Of a stretch of 64,000 bases of DNA, positions 52,510-60,912 are shown piece after piece. Where the stretch lies: NCBI RefSeq assembly GCF_014650075.1, contig NZ_BMUG01000010.1, forward strand, positions 248,001 through 312,000, read 5' to 3'. Under the pieces are notes generated by a model. It searched no databases and was not told the DNA's origin. It was given only the letters and a program-made list of their open reading frames with translations. This DNA comes from Streptomyces microflavus (GTDB lineage Bacteria > Actinomycetota > Actinomycetes > Streptomycetales > Streptomycetaceae). Numbering within the stretch: position 1 is the stretch's first letter; each line of letters starts with the position of its first letter. The position numbers and the translations under genes are program-made.

Positions 52510-52733
52510 CGTCACGCCGAATCCTGCCGTCGGTCGAAGGGAACAGACGCGTAAAGCGCCGTAGGCAGGAGCGGGGGACCCAGGTAAGCCGCCGGGTCCG
52601 TACAGCCCCTTCGAAGGGCAGTTCCTTCGAAGTCGGGGACGTACGGGAACGGCTTGGGGTGAAGTCGCGTGCAAGGTCGCGCGACCGGGCAACTCATTGG
52701 CCCGAACCCGACAGCTCACCTCGTAGGCGTCGG
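52510..52733 (+). promoter_or_regulatory. ydaO-type c-di-AMP riboswitch
   Basis: The leader of the second rpf gene carries the conserved ydaO blocks in order: GCCGAATCCTG near 52517, GGGGGACCCA near 52575, TTGGGGTGAAG near 52654, and CGACAGCTCACCTCGTAGGCG near 52710. c-di-AMP binding to this class usually turns expression off, and rpfA of S. coelicolor is a known target. CTCACC at 52715-52720 can pair with GGTGAG at 52732-52737 next to the Shine-Dalgarno, a possible expression platform. A TAGTAT at 52435-52440 is a candidate -10 for the transcript. Confidence 0.88.
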
Positions 52734-52749
52734 TGAGGAGATTCGTTCC

Positions 52750-53463
52750 ATGCTGCTTAACAGCAAGGGCAAGCACCGCCGCCCCTCGAAGGCCGTCCGT
52801 TTCGCCACCCTCGCGGGCATCACCGGTGCCGCCGTCGCCGTCCCGCTGATGGGCGCGACCAACGCTTCCGCCGCCTCCGTCGAGACCTGGGACGCCGTCG
52901 CCCAGTGCGAGTCCGGCGGCAACTGGTCCATCAACACCGGCAACGGCTACTACGGCGGGCTGCAGTTCTCGCAGTCGAGCTGGGCCGCCGCCGGCGGTAC
53001 GCAGTACGCCTCCCGTGCCGACCTGGCCTCCAAGGACCAGCAGATCGCCACCGCCGAGAAGCTTCTCGACCTCCAGGGCCCGGGTGCCTGGGCCTGCGCC
53101 GGTGCCGGCGGCCTCACCAACGACGGCGTGGACCCGGGTGTGAACACCGGCTCCGGCCAGTCCGAGAGCAAGCCCGAGCAGGCGCAGCCCGAGCGCAAGG
53201 CCGAGCAGCCCACCACGCGCAGCGAGCAGCGCACCGCCCCGGCCGCCCCCAAGGCCGAGTCCAAGAAGACCGTCACCACCCCGACCGGTGAGAAGGTCCA
53301 GAAGGGCGACGGCGAGTACAAGGTCAAGGCCGGCGACACCCTGAGCAAGATCGCTGAGAAGGAAGACGTCAAGGGTGGCTGGAGCAAGCTCTTCAAGCTC
53401 AATGACGACATCGTCAAGGACGCGGACCTGATCTTCCCGGGTCAGCAGCTCCACCTGAAGTAA
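52750..53463 (+). CDS. rpfA: Resuscitation-promoting factor, Rpf domain plus LysM (RpfA-like)
   Basis: The 237-aa product has a signal peptide ending ASA-A near residue 41. The Rpf domain follows: SVETWDAVAQCESGGNWSIN with the catalytic Glu, NGYYGGLQFSQSSW and SKDQQIATAEKLLDL. A Lys/Glu/Pro/Thr linker leads to a C-terminal LysM (YKVKAGDTLSKIAEKEDV, then LIFPGQQLHLK). The short Rpf-linker-LysM layout and the c-di-AMP riboswitch in the leader match RpfA of Streptomyces. It digests peptidoglycan to aid spore germination. GAGGAG lies about ten bases before the ATG at 52750. Confidence 0.93.
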   Translation: MLLNSKGKHRRPSKAVRFATLAGITGAAVAVPLMGATNASAASVETWDAVAQCESGGNWSINTGNGYYGGLQFSQSSWAAAGGTQYASRADLASKDQQIATAEKLLDLQGPGAWACAGAGGLTNDGVDPGVNTGSGQSESKPEQAQPERKAEQPTTRSEQRTAPAAPKAESKKTVTTPTGEKVQKGDGEYKVKAGDTLSKIAEKEDVKGGWSKLFKLNDDIVKDADLIFPGQQLHLK

Positions 53464-53777
53464 CAGCGGGCTCTCCTCCCCGGAGGGAGGGGGTCCGGCT
53501 CCACCCTCCCTCGCACGGCTCCCCGGCCCGGCGCGCTCTCCCCCCGTGCGCGCCGGGCCGGGGTCTTTCGTTCACCTCTTGTCGTCATCGGGCCCGCACC
53601 GCTTGTTACTGCCCAGTAGATTTCTAGAGATTTGTCCCGTCATGCAGGCCCTTGGGTCCTTTTTCGTCCCAGGAGACGGGCGGTCGGCCGACTGACACGG
53701 CCGGGCCGGTTAGGCTCGTGTCGCAAGGCCACAGTGACCCTGCACAACCAGCGTCATATCCCAGAAGGAGATGCCTC
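53464..53777 (+). other. Intergenic region between rpfA and eno
   Basis: These 314 bases hold the rpfA terminator (53521-53563) and the eno promoter region. TAGGCT near 53711-53716 is a plausible -10, and AGAAGGAG just after 53762 is the Shine-Dalgarno for the GTG at 53778. No gene is seen. Confidence 0.55.
53521..53563. terminator. Strong terminator after rpfA
   Basis: CCCCGGCCCGGCGCGC (53521-53536) and its perfect 16-bp complement (53548-53563) enclose an 11-nt loop and are followed by TCTTTCGTT. Confidence 0.92.
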
Positions 53778-55058
53778 GTGCCGTCCATCGACGTCGTCGT
53801 AGCCAGGGAAATCCTCGACTCCCGGGGCAACCCCACGGTCGAGGTCGAGGTTGGCCTCGACGACGGCAGCACGGGCCGTGCTGCAGTACCGTCCGGCGCC
53901 TCCACCGGTGCGTTCGAGGCCGTCGAGCTTCGCGACGGTGACCCCAACCGCTACCACGGCAAGGGCGTCGAAAAGGCCGTCCTCGCCGTCATCGAGCAGA
54001 TCGGCCCGGAGCTCGTCGGGTACGACGCCACCGAGCAGCGCCTCATCGACCAGGCGATGTTCGACCTCGACGCCACCGAGAACAAGGCCTCGCTCGGCGC
54101 GAACGCCATCCTCGGTGTCTCGCTCGCCGTCGCCCACGCCGCCTCCGAGGCGTCCGACCTGCCGCTCTTCCGCTACCTCGGCGGCCCGAACGCGCACCTG
54201 CTGCCCGTTCCGATGATGAACATCCTGAACGGCGGCTCGCACGCCGACTCCAACGTGGACATCCAGGAGTTCATGATCGCCCCGATCGGCGCGGAGTCCT
54301 TCTCCGAGGCCCTGCGCTGGGGCGCGGAGGTCTACCACACGCTGAAGAAGGTCCTCAAGACCAAGGGCCTGTCCACCGGCCTCGGCGACGAGGGCGGCTT
54401 CGCCCCGAACCTGGACTCCAACCGCGCCGCCCTGGACCTCATCGTCGAGGCCATCAAGGAGGCCGGTTACGTCCCCGGCCGCGACATCGCGCTCGCGCTC
54501 GACGTCGCCGCGTCCGAGTTCTACAAGGACGGCGTCTACGAGTTCGAGGGCAAGTCCCGCTCGGCCGCCGAGATGACCGAGTACTACGAGGAGCTCGTCT
54601 CCGCGTACCCGCTGGTCTCCATCGAGGACCCGCTGTACGAGGACGACTGGGCCGGCTGGAAGGTCATCACCGACCGCATCGGCGCCAAGGTGCAGATCGT
54701 CGGCGACGACCTCTTCGTCACCAACCCGGAGCGGCTGGCCCGCGGCATCGAGGAGGGCTCCGCCAACGCCCTGCTCGTCAAGGTCAACCAGATCGGTTCG
54801 CTGACCGAGACCCTGGACGCCGTCGAGCTGGCCCAGCGCAACGGCTTCAAGTGCATGATGTCGCACCGCTCCGGCGAGACCGAGGACGTCACCATCGCCG
54901 ACCTCGCCGTCGCCGTGAACTGCGGCCAGATCAAGACCGGCGCCCCGGCCCGTTCGGACCGCGTCGCCAAGTACAACCAGCTGCTGCGCATCGAGGAGAT
55001 CCTCGACGACGCCGCGGTGTACGCAGGCCGCTCCGCCTTCCCGCGCTTCAAGGGCTGA
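53778..55058 (+). CDS. eno: Enolase (phosphopyruvate hydratase)
   Basis: The 426-aa product matches enolase throughout: VVAREILDSRGNPTVEVEV at the start, the mobile-loop GASTGAFEAVELRDGD, LPVPMMNILNGGSHADSNVD, IQEFMIAP, the metal ligands in LALDVAASEF, SIEDPLYEDDW and VGDDLFVTN, and the catalytic Lys in NALLVKVNQIGSLTET followed by SHRSGETED. It converts 2-phosphoglycerate to phosphoenolpyruvate in glycolysis. The GTG at 53778 fits the universal start and has AGAAGGAG upstream. The 3' end is tandemly duplicated (see 55046-55108). Confidence 0.98.
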   Translation: MPSIDVVVAREILDSRGNPTVEVEVGLDDGSTGRAAVPSGASTGAFEAVELRDGDPNRYHGKGVEKAVLAVIEQIGPELVGYDATEQRLIDQAMFDLDATENKASLGANAILGVSLAVAHAASEASDLPLFRYLGGPNAHLLPVPMMNILNGGSHADSNVDIQEFMIAPIGAESFSEALRWGAEVYHTLKKVLKTKGLSTGLGDEGGFAPNLDSNRAALDLIVEAIKEAGYVPGRDIALALDVAASEFYKDGVYEFEGKSRSAAEMTEYYEELVSAYPLVSIEDPLYEDDWAGWKVITDRIGAKVQIVGDDLFVTNPERLARGIEEGSANALLVKVNQIGSLTETLDAVELAQRNGFKCMMSHRSGETEDVTIADLAVAVNCGQIKTGAPARSDRVAKYNQLLRIEEILDDAAVYAGRSAFPRFKG

Positions 55059-55108
55059 GCCTTCAAGGGCTGACGCCTTCACGGGCTGACGCCTTCAGGG
55101 GCTGACCC
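55046..55108 (+). repeat. Four tandem copies of the eno 3' end
   Basis: CTTCA(A/C/G)GGGCTGA units start at 55046, 55061, 55077 and 55093. The first encodes the last residues of enolase (FKG) and its stop; the others repeat both after it with a 15-16-bp period. Confidence 0.88.
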
Positions 55109-55198
55109 GTAGCCCCGAGACGGTAGCCTCCGCCCGTCCCCGCACCCGGTCCCGTACCGTGTGCGGGGACGGACGTGCGTAACGGGGAGGCGGGAGAC

Positions 55199-55678
55199 AT
55201 GGCCGGGAAGGACCGCGACCGGTTCTCCACCGCGACCAGGCTGCGACTGCTCGGCGAGCAGACCGCGGCCCGCGTGTACCGCTCCCAGAACCGCCGCCAG
55301 GCCCGCCGCTCCCGGCTCACCGGCCGGGCCGCCTTCCTGGCGCTGGTGGTCTGCTCCCTGGTGGTGGCGCTCGCCTACCCGATGCGGCAGTACGTCTCCC
55401 AGCGCGACGAGATCGCCGAGCAGGAGCGGCTCTCGCGCCGGGCGGAGCAGCGCACCGAGGAGCTGCGGGACGAGAAGGCGCGGCTCCAGGACGACGCGTA
55501 CATCATGCGTCTGGCCCGCCAGCACCTCCATTACGTACTCCCCGGCGAGACCGGCTACACGGTGGCCGACCCCGACGCGGCGCAGGACCGCCGCGGGGAG
55601 CCGGGTGCCGGCGACCGTCCCTGGCACGCGAACGTCTGGGACGGCGTGGACAGCGCCGACCGCACCGACCGCGACTGA
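55199..55678 (+). CDS. FtsB/DivIC-family septum formation initiator
   Basis: The 159-aa product has a basic cytoplasmic N-terminus, one membrane helix (AAFLALVVCSLVVALAYPM), and an extracytoplasmic coiled coil (QYVSQRDEIAEQERLSRRAE, then EELRDEKARLQDDAYIMRLA). It ends in the conserved RQHLHYVLPGETGYTV. This is the DivIC/FtsB layout of a divisome scaffold that joins FtsL and FtsQ. The place after eno is conserved in actinobacteria. The ATG at 55199, following GGGGAGG, is preferred to the GTG at 55175. Confidence 0.92.
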   Translation: MAGKDRDRFSTATRLRLLGEQTAARVYRSQNRRQARRSRLTGRAAFLALVVCSLVVALAYPMRQYVSQRDEIAEQERLSRRAEQRTEELRDEKARLQDDAYIMRLARQHLHYVLPGETGYTVADPDAAQDRRGEPGAGDRPWHANVWDGVDSADRTDRD

Positions 55679-55741
55679 CGTCCCTACCCCCCTCCGAGAC
55701 TTCCCCCCCCCGACGAGCTTCCGAGCAGAACCAAGGCAGGC

Positions 55742-56356
55742 ATGGAAACGCCCCCTCCGCAGACCGAGTCCACCAAGCCCACCGACGCGGACATCGCCGC
55801 GTTCGAGCAGCAGCTCGGCCGCCCGCCGCGCGGGCTGCGTGCCATCGCGCACCGCTGCCCGTGCGGCAACCCGGACGTGGTGGAGACCCAGCCCCGTCTG
55901 GAGGACGGCACGCCGTTCCCGACGACGTACTACCTGACCTGCCCCCGGGCGGCCTCGGCGATCGGCACGCTGGAGGCCAACGGGGTCATGAAGGAGATGA
56001 CGGCCCGTCTGGAGACCGATCCGGAGCTGGCCGCCGCCTACCGGGCCGCGCACGAGGACTACATCACCCGCCGCGACGCCATCGAGGTCCTGGAGGGCTT
56101 CCCGAGCGCCGGCGGCATGCCGGACCGGGTGAAGTGCCTGCACGTCCTGGTCGGCCACTCGCTGGCCGCCGGGCCCGGGGTGAACCCGCTGGGCGACGAG
56201 GCCATCGCGATGCTGCCGGAGTGGTGGGCCAAGGGCGCGTGCGTCACGCCGTGCACGCCGCCGGGCGAGGACGACGGCTGGACGGTGGACGAGGGCGACG
56301 GCGGCCACTTCGCCTTCCGCCCGGTCGACGGCCCCGCCGACGGGAGGAGCGCATGA
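55742..56356 (+). CDS. DUF501 domain protein
   Basis: The 204-aa product is a DUF501 protein: ADIAAFEQQLGRPPRGLRAI, HRCPCGNPDVVETQPRLEDG, TYYLTCPRAASAIGTLEANG, and RVKCLHVLVGHSLAAGPGVNPLGD-like sequence near the end. Several conserved cysteines (CPCGNP, LTCP, KCLH, ACVTPC) suggest a metal site. It is cytoplasmic and of unknown function, conserved in this position between divIC-like and ppx-like genes in actinobacteria. Its stop overlaps the next start by four bases. Confidence 0.93.
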   Translation: METPPPQTESTKPTDADIAAFEQQLGRPPRGLRAIAHRCPCGNPDVVETQPRLEDGTPFPTTYYLTCPRAASAIGTLEANGVMKEMTARLETDPELAAAYRAAHEDYITRRDAIEVLEGFPSAGGMPDRVKCLHVLVGHSLAAGPGVNPLGDEAIAMLPEWWAKGACVTPCTPPGEDDGWTVDEGDGGHFAFRPVDGPADGRSA

Positions 56357-57315
56357 CCAGGGTCGCCGCGGTCGACTGCGGTACGAACTCGATCCGGCTC
56401 CTCGTCGCCGACGCGGACCCCGCCACCGGCTCCTTCACCGAGCTGGACCGGCGGATGACGATCGTCCGCCTCGGCCAGGGCGTCGACCGGACCGGCCGGC
56501 TCGCCCCCGAGGCGCTGGAGCGGACGTTCGCGGCCTGCCGCGAGTACGCCGCGGTGATCGAGGAGCTGGGCGCCGAACGCGTCCGCTTCGTCGCCACCTC
56601 CGCCTCCCGCGACGCCGAGAACAGCGCGGAGTTCGTCTCCGGCGTCCGGGACATCCTGGGCGTCGAGCCCGAGGTGATCACCGGCGACCAGGAGGCGCAG
56701 CTCTCCTTCGACGGGGCCACCAAGGAGCTGACCGGCAGCGACCACCTGGCCGAGCCGTATCTGGTCGTCGACATCGGCGGCGGCTCCACCGAGTTCGTGC
56801 TCGGCTCGGACCGGGTCGAAGCGGCCCGGTCCGTGGACATCGGCTGCGTACGGATGACCGAGCGTCACCTGGTGGCGGACGGGGCCGTCGTGGACCCGCC
56901 CACCCACGAGCGGGTCGCCGCGATCCGCGCGGACATCGACGCCGCGCTCGACCTCGCCGCCGGGAGCGTGGAGCTCACCGGGGCCGGCACGCTCGTCGGC
57001 CTGGCGGGCACGGTCACCACGATCGCCGGGATCGCGCTGGAGCTGGAGGAGTACGACTCCGGGGCCATCCACCACTCCCGGGTCTCCCGAGGCCAGGTCC
57101 GCGCGATCACCGAGCACCTCCTCCAGTCGACCCACGAGGAACGCGCCGCGATCCCCGTGATGCACCCGGGCCGGGTCGACGTGATCGCGGCGGGCGCCCT
57201 CGTGCTGCTCGCCGTGATGGAGCGGACGGGCGCGCACGAGGTCGTCGTGAGCGAGCACGACATCCTGGACGGCATCGCCTTCAAAGCGGCAGAAGGCGGA
57301 CCGTTCAACGGCTGA
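56353..57315 (+). CDS. Ppx/GppA-family phosphatase
   Basis: The 320-aa product has the actin-like ATPase fold of exopolyphosphatases and pppGpp hydrolases: VAAVDCGTNSIRLLVAD (phosphate 1), FVATSASRDAENSAEF, EVITGDQEAQLSF, VVDIGGGSTEF (phosphate 2) and GLAGTVTTIAGI. It is the short actinobacterial type without C-terminal HD domains, related to mycobacterial Ppx1/2. It hydrolyses inorganic polyphosphate or (p)ppGpp; which one cannot be told from sequence. It is coupled by ATGA to DUF501. Confidence 0.93.
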   Translation: MTRVAAVDCGTNSIRLLVADADPATGSFTELDRRMTIVRLGQGVDRTGRLAPEALERTFAACREYAAVIEELGAERVRFVATSASRDAENSAEFVSGVRDILGVEPEVITGDQEAQLSFDGATKELTGSDHLAEPYLVVDIGGGSTEFVLGSDRVEAARSVDIGCVRMTERHLVADGAVVDPPTHERVAAIRADIDAALDLAAGSVELTGAGTLVGLAGTVTTIAGIALELEEYDSGAIHHSRVSRGQVRAITEHLLQSTHEERAAIPVMHPGRVDVIAAGALVLLAVMERTGAHEVVVSEHDILDGIAFKAAEGGPFNG

Positions 57316-57341
57316 CGTCGTCGCCTGGAGCGCCGCGTAGG

Positions 57342-57372
57342 GAGCGGGCGGGCGGCCCCGCGCCGCCCGCTC
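57342..57372 (+). terminator. Hairpin terminator after the ppx-like gene
   Basis: GAGCGGGCGG (57342-57351) pairs with CCGCCCGCTC (57363-57372), an 11-nt loop, 27 bases after the stop at 57315. Confidence 0.72.
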
Positions 57373-57460
57373 AACCGCAGTGTCACCTGCACCTTTGAGC
57401 CGCCTCACCGCCCTGGTGGGCCGCTCGGGGGACCCTCGCGGGGACACGCCGCCACGAAGT

Positions 57461-57751
57461 TCGTGAACTTCTTCACAAGGAATTCGGCCCTGTTGGGCGA
57501 AGTTCGGGCCCGCAAGGGCCGTCCGGGCCATATGCGGGGCATCACGGAAGGCGTACGGGGGCGTTCCGGGGGCGTTGCGTACGTATGAAGCGGGGTGCCG
57601 ATGCGGCGCTCCTGGAGGGCCAAGGGCCAGCTCACAGGCGGTCAGGAACGTTTCCCGGGGTGTTGCGGTTCCCCTGCGGGGTCATGACCTGGGTCACGTG
57701 GGCGGCGAAGTGTAGCAGAGGGTGGGTGAATCCTTGTGAAGGGGCTCACGA
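57461..57751 (+). promoter_or_regulatory. Rex-like operators in the 470-bp region upstream of the NADH dehydrogenase gene
   Basis: The Rex consensus is TTGTGAA-N4-TTCACAA. TCGTGAACTTCTTCACAA (57461-57478) differs at one base. A second, weaker site TTGTGAA-GGGG-CTCACGA (57734-57751) lies where the -35 of the proximal promoter would be; GATACT (57773-57778) is a plausible -10 eight bases before the ATG. Rex senses NADH/NAD+ and represses respiratory genes. The rest of 57316-57785 shows no gene. Confidence 0.65.
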
Positions 57752-57785
57752 GCACCCCCCTGGGGCGAGGTGGATACTCGATGGC

Positions 57786-59174
57786 ATGAGCACCACGGAG
57801 CGTCCCAGGATCCTCGTTGTAGGCGGTGGGTACGTAGGCCTGTACGCAGCTCGTCGCATTCTGAAGAAGATGCGATACGGAGAGGCGACCGTCACGGTCG
57901 TCGACCCGCGGTCGTACATGACGTACCAGCCCTTCCTCCCCGAAGCTGCCGCAGGCAGCATCTCGCCTCGGCATGTCGTCGTCCCGCTGCGACGCGTGCT
58001 GCCCAAGGCTGAGGTTCTCACCGGTCGTGTCACGACCATCGACCAGGACCGCAAGGTCGCCACGGTCGCGCCGCTCGTCGGCGAGGCCTACGAGCTGCCC
58101 TTCGACTACCTGGTCATCGCGATGGGCGCGGTCTCCCGTACCTTCCCGATCCCCGGCCTCGCCGAGCAGGGCATCGGCATGAAGGGCATCGAGGAGGCCA
58201 TCGGCCTGCGCAACCACGTCCTGGAGCAGCTGGACAAGGCTGACTCCACGACCGATGAGGACGTCCGCCGCAAGGCGCTGACGTTCGTCTTCGTGGGCGG
58301 CGGCTTCGCCGGTGCGGAGACCATCGGCGAGGTCGAGGACATGGCCCGCGACGCGGCGAAGTACTACACCAACGTGAAGCGCGAGGACATGCGCTTCATC
58401 CTGGTCGACGCCGCCGACAAGATCCTTCCCGAGGTCGGCCCGAAGCTGGGCGCCTACGGCAAGGAGCACCTGGAGAGCCGCGGGGTGGAGATCTACCTCT
58501 CCACCTCCATGGACTCCTGCGTCGACGGTCACGTGGTGCTCAAGAACGGCCTGGAGGTCGACTCCAGCACCATCGTGTGGACCGCCGGTGTGAAGCCGAA
58601 CCCGGCGCTCGCCCGCTTCGGTCTGCCGCTCGGCCCCCGCGGCCACGTGGACACATCCGAGAAGCTCCAGGTGCAGGGCACCGACTACATCTGGGCCGCG
58701 GGCGACAACGCCCAGGTCCCGGACATGGTCGGCCGCCGCGCCGGCAACCCGAACGCCTGGTGCCCGCCCAACGCCCAGCACGCGCTGCGTCAGGCGAAGG
58801 TCCTCGGCGACAACGTGATCTCCGGCATGCGGGGCTTCCCGCAGAAGGAGTACAGCCACGCCAACAAGGGTGCGGTCGCCGGTCTCGGCCTGCACAAGGG
58901 CGTCGCGATGATCGTCATGGGCAAGGTGAAGATCAAGCTCAAGGGCCGTCTCGCCTGGTACATGCACCGCGGCTACCACGGCATGGCGATGCCGACCTGG
59001 AACCGTAAGATCCGGATCTTCGCCGACTGGACCCTCGCGGTCTTCCTCAAGCGCGAGGTCGTCTCGCTCGGCGCCATGGAGACGCCGCGCGAGGAGTTCT
59101 ACGAGGCCGCCAAGCCGGCCCCGGCTCCGGCCGTCGCCGCCAAGTCCGAGGGCGAGAAGGCCAAGGCCTCCTGA
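57786..59174 (+). CDS. ndh: Type II NADH dehydrogenase (NDH-2), FAD-dependent
   Basis: The 462-aa product has an N-terminal FAD Rossmann motif (ILVVGGGYVGLYAARRIL), a second nucleotide motif for NADH (FVFVGGGFAGAETIGEVEDM), the TWAAGxxA-like FAD-ribityl motif IWAAGDNAQVPD, and quinone-site-type sequence YSHANKGAVAGLGLHKGVAM. The C-terminal part has an amphipathic, membrane-associating segment (WNRKIRIFADWTLAVFLKRE). It passes electrons from NADH to menaquinone at the inner face of the membrane without pumping protons. Rex-like sites upstream fit redox control. Little Shine-Dalgarno is visible, so transcription may be leaderless. Confidence 0.93.
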   Translation: MSTTERPRILVVGGGYVGLYAARRILKKMRYGEATVTVVDPRSYMTYQPFLPEAAAGSISPRHVVVPLRRVLPKAEVLTGRVTTIDQDRKVATVAPLVGEAYELPFDYLVIAMGAVSRTFPIPGLAEQGIGMKGIEEAIGLRNHVLEQLDKADSTTDEDVRRKALTFVFVGGGFAGAETIGEVEDMARDAAKYYTNVKREDMRFILVDAADKILPEVGPKLGAYGKEHLESRGVEIYLSTSMDSCVDGHVVLKNGLEVDSSTIVWTAGVKPNPALARFGLPLGPRGHVDTSEKLQVQGTDYIWAAGDNAQVPDMVGRRAGNPNAWCPPNAQHALRQAKVLGDNVISGMRGFPQKEYSHANKGAVAGLGLHKGVAMIVMGKVKIKLKGRLAWYMHRGYHGMAMPTWNRKIRIFADWTLAVFLKREVVSLGAMETPREEFYEAAKPAPAPAVAAKSEGEKAKAS

Positions 59175-59217
59175 CGCCCGCATGAGGGACGCTCCACCCG
59201 AGCGACCTGTACGACGC

Positions 59218-59261
59218 CCGAAGGGGCCGTCCGCCATCCGTGGTGCGGACGGCCCCTTCGG
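59218..59261 (+). terminator. Strong terminator after the NADH dehydrogenase gene
   Basis: CCGAAGGGGCCGTCCGC (59218-59234) and its perfect 17-bp complement (59245-59261) flank a 10-nt loop, 43 bases after the stop. Confidence 0.92.
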
Positions 59262-59471
59262 CGTATCCGCCGCAGGAGTGGATCACAGCCCCCCGGGCAC
59301 GCCTTTTGCCCTTTCGTTGCCCGGTGGCGGGATGACTGAGCGTGCGGAGAGAGTTGACGGAGAAGTACCGCGTCGTGGCACCGAGACGTGCCACGGCGGG
59401 ATCATGAGCACGTACATGTGTATTGGGCTTGTTGTGTTTGTCGGGGAAACACCACCACGGAGGTGTGCGCC

Positions 59472-60776
59472 ATGGCACGCGCCGCATCGCGGCTCACCGC
59501 TCTCGCGGAAGAATTGCTCTCGGAACCCCTACCGGTCCGCATCCGGGCCTGGGACGGCAGCGAATCGGGTCCGCCCGGCGCCCCCGTCCTCGTGATCCGC
59601 CACCGCCGCGCCCTGCGCAGACTCCTGTGGAAGCCCGGCGAACTGGGCCTGGCCCGCGCCTGGGTGTCCGGTGAGATCGACGTCGAAGGCGACCTGTACG
59701 AAGCGCTCGACCGGATCGCCGGGCTGCTGTGGGACCGGGGTGCCGACGCCAAGGACGCCGTCCACCCGGTCCGCGACCCCGCCGTCCGCGCCTTCGCCCG
59801 CGGCCTCCTCCAGCTGGCCGGTCCCTGGCCGCCGCCCGCCCCGCCCGCCGAGGAGGTCCGCCGCCGCACCGGTCCGCTGCACACCAAGCGGCGCGACAAG
59901 GAGGCCATCAGCCACCACTACGACGTGGGCAACGACTTCTACGCCCTGGTCCTCGGGCCGTCCATGGTCTACTCCTGCGCCTACTGGGAGGACGGCTCCA
60001 CCCTGGAGGACGCCCAGCGCGACAAGCTCGACCTGGTCTGCCGCAAGCTCGCCCTGAAGGAGGGCGACCGCCTCCTGGACGTCGGCTGCGGCTGGGGATC
60101 GATGGCCATCCACGCGGCCCGTGAGTACGGGGCGCAGGTCACCGGCATCACCCTCTCCCAGGAGCAGGCCGCCCACGCCCGCAAGCGCATCGCCGAGGAG
60201 GGGCTGACCGACCGGATCGAGATCAGGGTCCAGGACTACCGGGACGTCCGCGACGGACCGTACGACGCGATCTCCTCGATCGGGATGGCCGAACACGTCG
60301 GCTCGGTCCGCTACCGCGAGTACGCCGACGATCTCTACGCCCTCCTGAAGCCCGGCGGACGCCTGCTGAACCACCAGATCGCCCGCCGCCCGGAGAAGGA
60401 CGAGGACGCCTACCGCATCGACGCGTTCATCGACTCCTACGTCTTCCCCGACGGCGAACTCGCCCCCCTCGGCCGCACCCTGGCCACCCTGGAGGAGGCC
60501 GGGTTCGAGGCCCGGGACGTCGAGGCGATCCGCGAGCACTACGCGCTGACCCTGCGCCGCTGGGTGGCCAACCTGGAGCGCCACTGGGATCAGGTGGTAC
60601 GCGCCACCTCCCCGGGCCGGGCCAGGGTCTGGCGGCTGTACATGGCCGCCTCCGCGCTCTCCTTCGAGCACAACAAGATCGGCGTCAACCAGATCCTCGC
60701 GGTGCGCCCGCTGGAGGGCGGCTCCTCCCGGCTGCCGCTGCGCAGCCGCGCCTGGACGGAGAAGGCGGGCGGCTGA
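59472..60776 (+). CDS. cfa: Cyclopropane-fatty-acyl-phospholipid synthase family methyltransferase
   Basis: The 434-aa product has an N-terminal SCP2-like lipid-binding domain (PVLVIRHRRALRRLLWKPGE). The SAM-dependent catalytic domain follows: SHHYDVGNDFYALVLGPSMV, YSCAYWEDG, DKLDLVCRKLALKEGDRLLD with the SAM loop VGCGWGSMAIHAA, the bicarbonate-site-type SIGMAEHVG, and a late FEHNKIGVNQIL. It methylenates double bonds of membrane phospholipid acyl chains, or makes a branched methyl group. The ATG at 59472 follows GGAGG by eight bases. It stands alone and ends at a bidirectional terminator. Confidence 0.92.
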   Translation: MARAASRLTALAEELLSEPLPVRIRAWDGSESGPPGAPVLVIRHRRALRRLLWKPGELGLARAWVSGEIDVEGDLYEALDRIAGLLWDRGADAKDAVHPVRDPAVRAFARGLLQLAGPWPPPAPPAEEVRRRTGPLHTKRRDKEAISHHYDVGNDFYALVLGPSMVYSCAYWEDGSTLEDAQRDKLDLVCRKLALKEGDRLLDVGCGWGSMAIHAAREYGAQVTGITLSQEQAAHARKRIAEEGLTDRIEIRVQDYRDVRDGPYDAISSIGMAEHVGSVRYREYADDLYALLKPGGRLLNHQIARRPEKDEDAYRIDAFIDSYVFPDGELAPLGRTLATLEEAGFEARDVEAIREHYALTLRRWVANLERHWDQVVRATSPGRARVWRLYMAASALSFEHNKIGVNQILAVRPLEGGSSRLPLRSRAWTEKAGG

Positions 60777-60832
60777 CCCGTACGCGAGTCGTATCCGTGC
60801 GGGAACGGGAGCCGTATCCGTACCGCAACGGG

Positions 60833-60876
60833 CGAGGGGCCGGTGCTCCGCTCTTCAGCGGTGCACCGGCCCCTCG
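60833..60876. terminator. Bidirectional terminator between cfa and the FtsX-like gene
   Basis: CGAGGGGCCGGTGC (60833-60846) pairs perfectly with 60863-60876, with an inner CCGC/GCGG pairing in the loop. It lies between convergent stops at 60776 and 60913. Confidence 0.9.
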
Positions 60877-60912
60877 TCGTCCCTTGTCCCGTCCCGGTCT
60901 CCCGGGCCCCGG

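Noticed and set aside
59404..59595. Upstream ORF in the cfa leader
   Set aside because: It overlaps the cfa start in another frame, has no clear Shine-Dalgarno and its sequence looks like a shadow.
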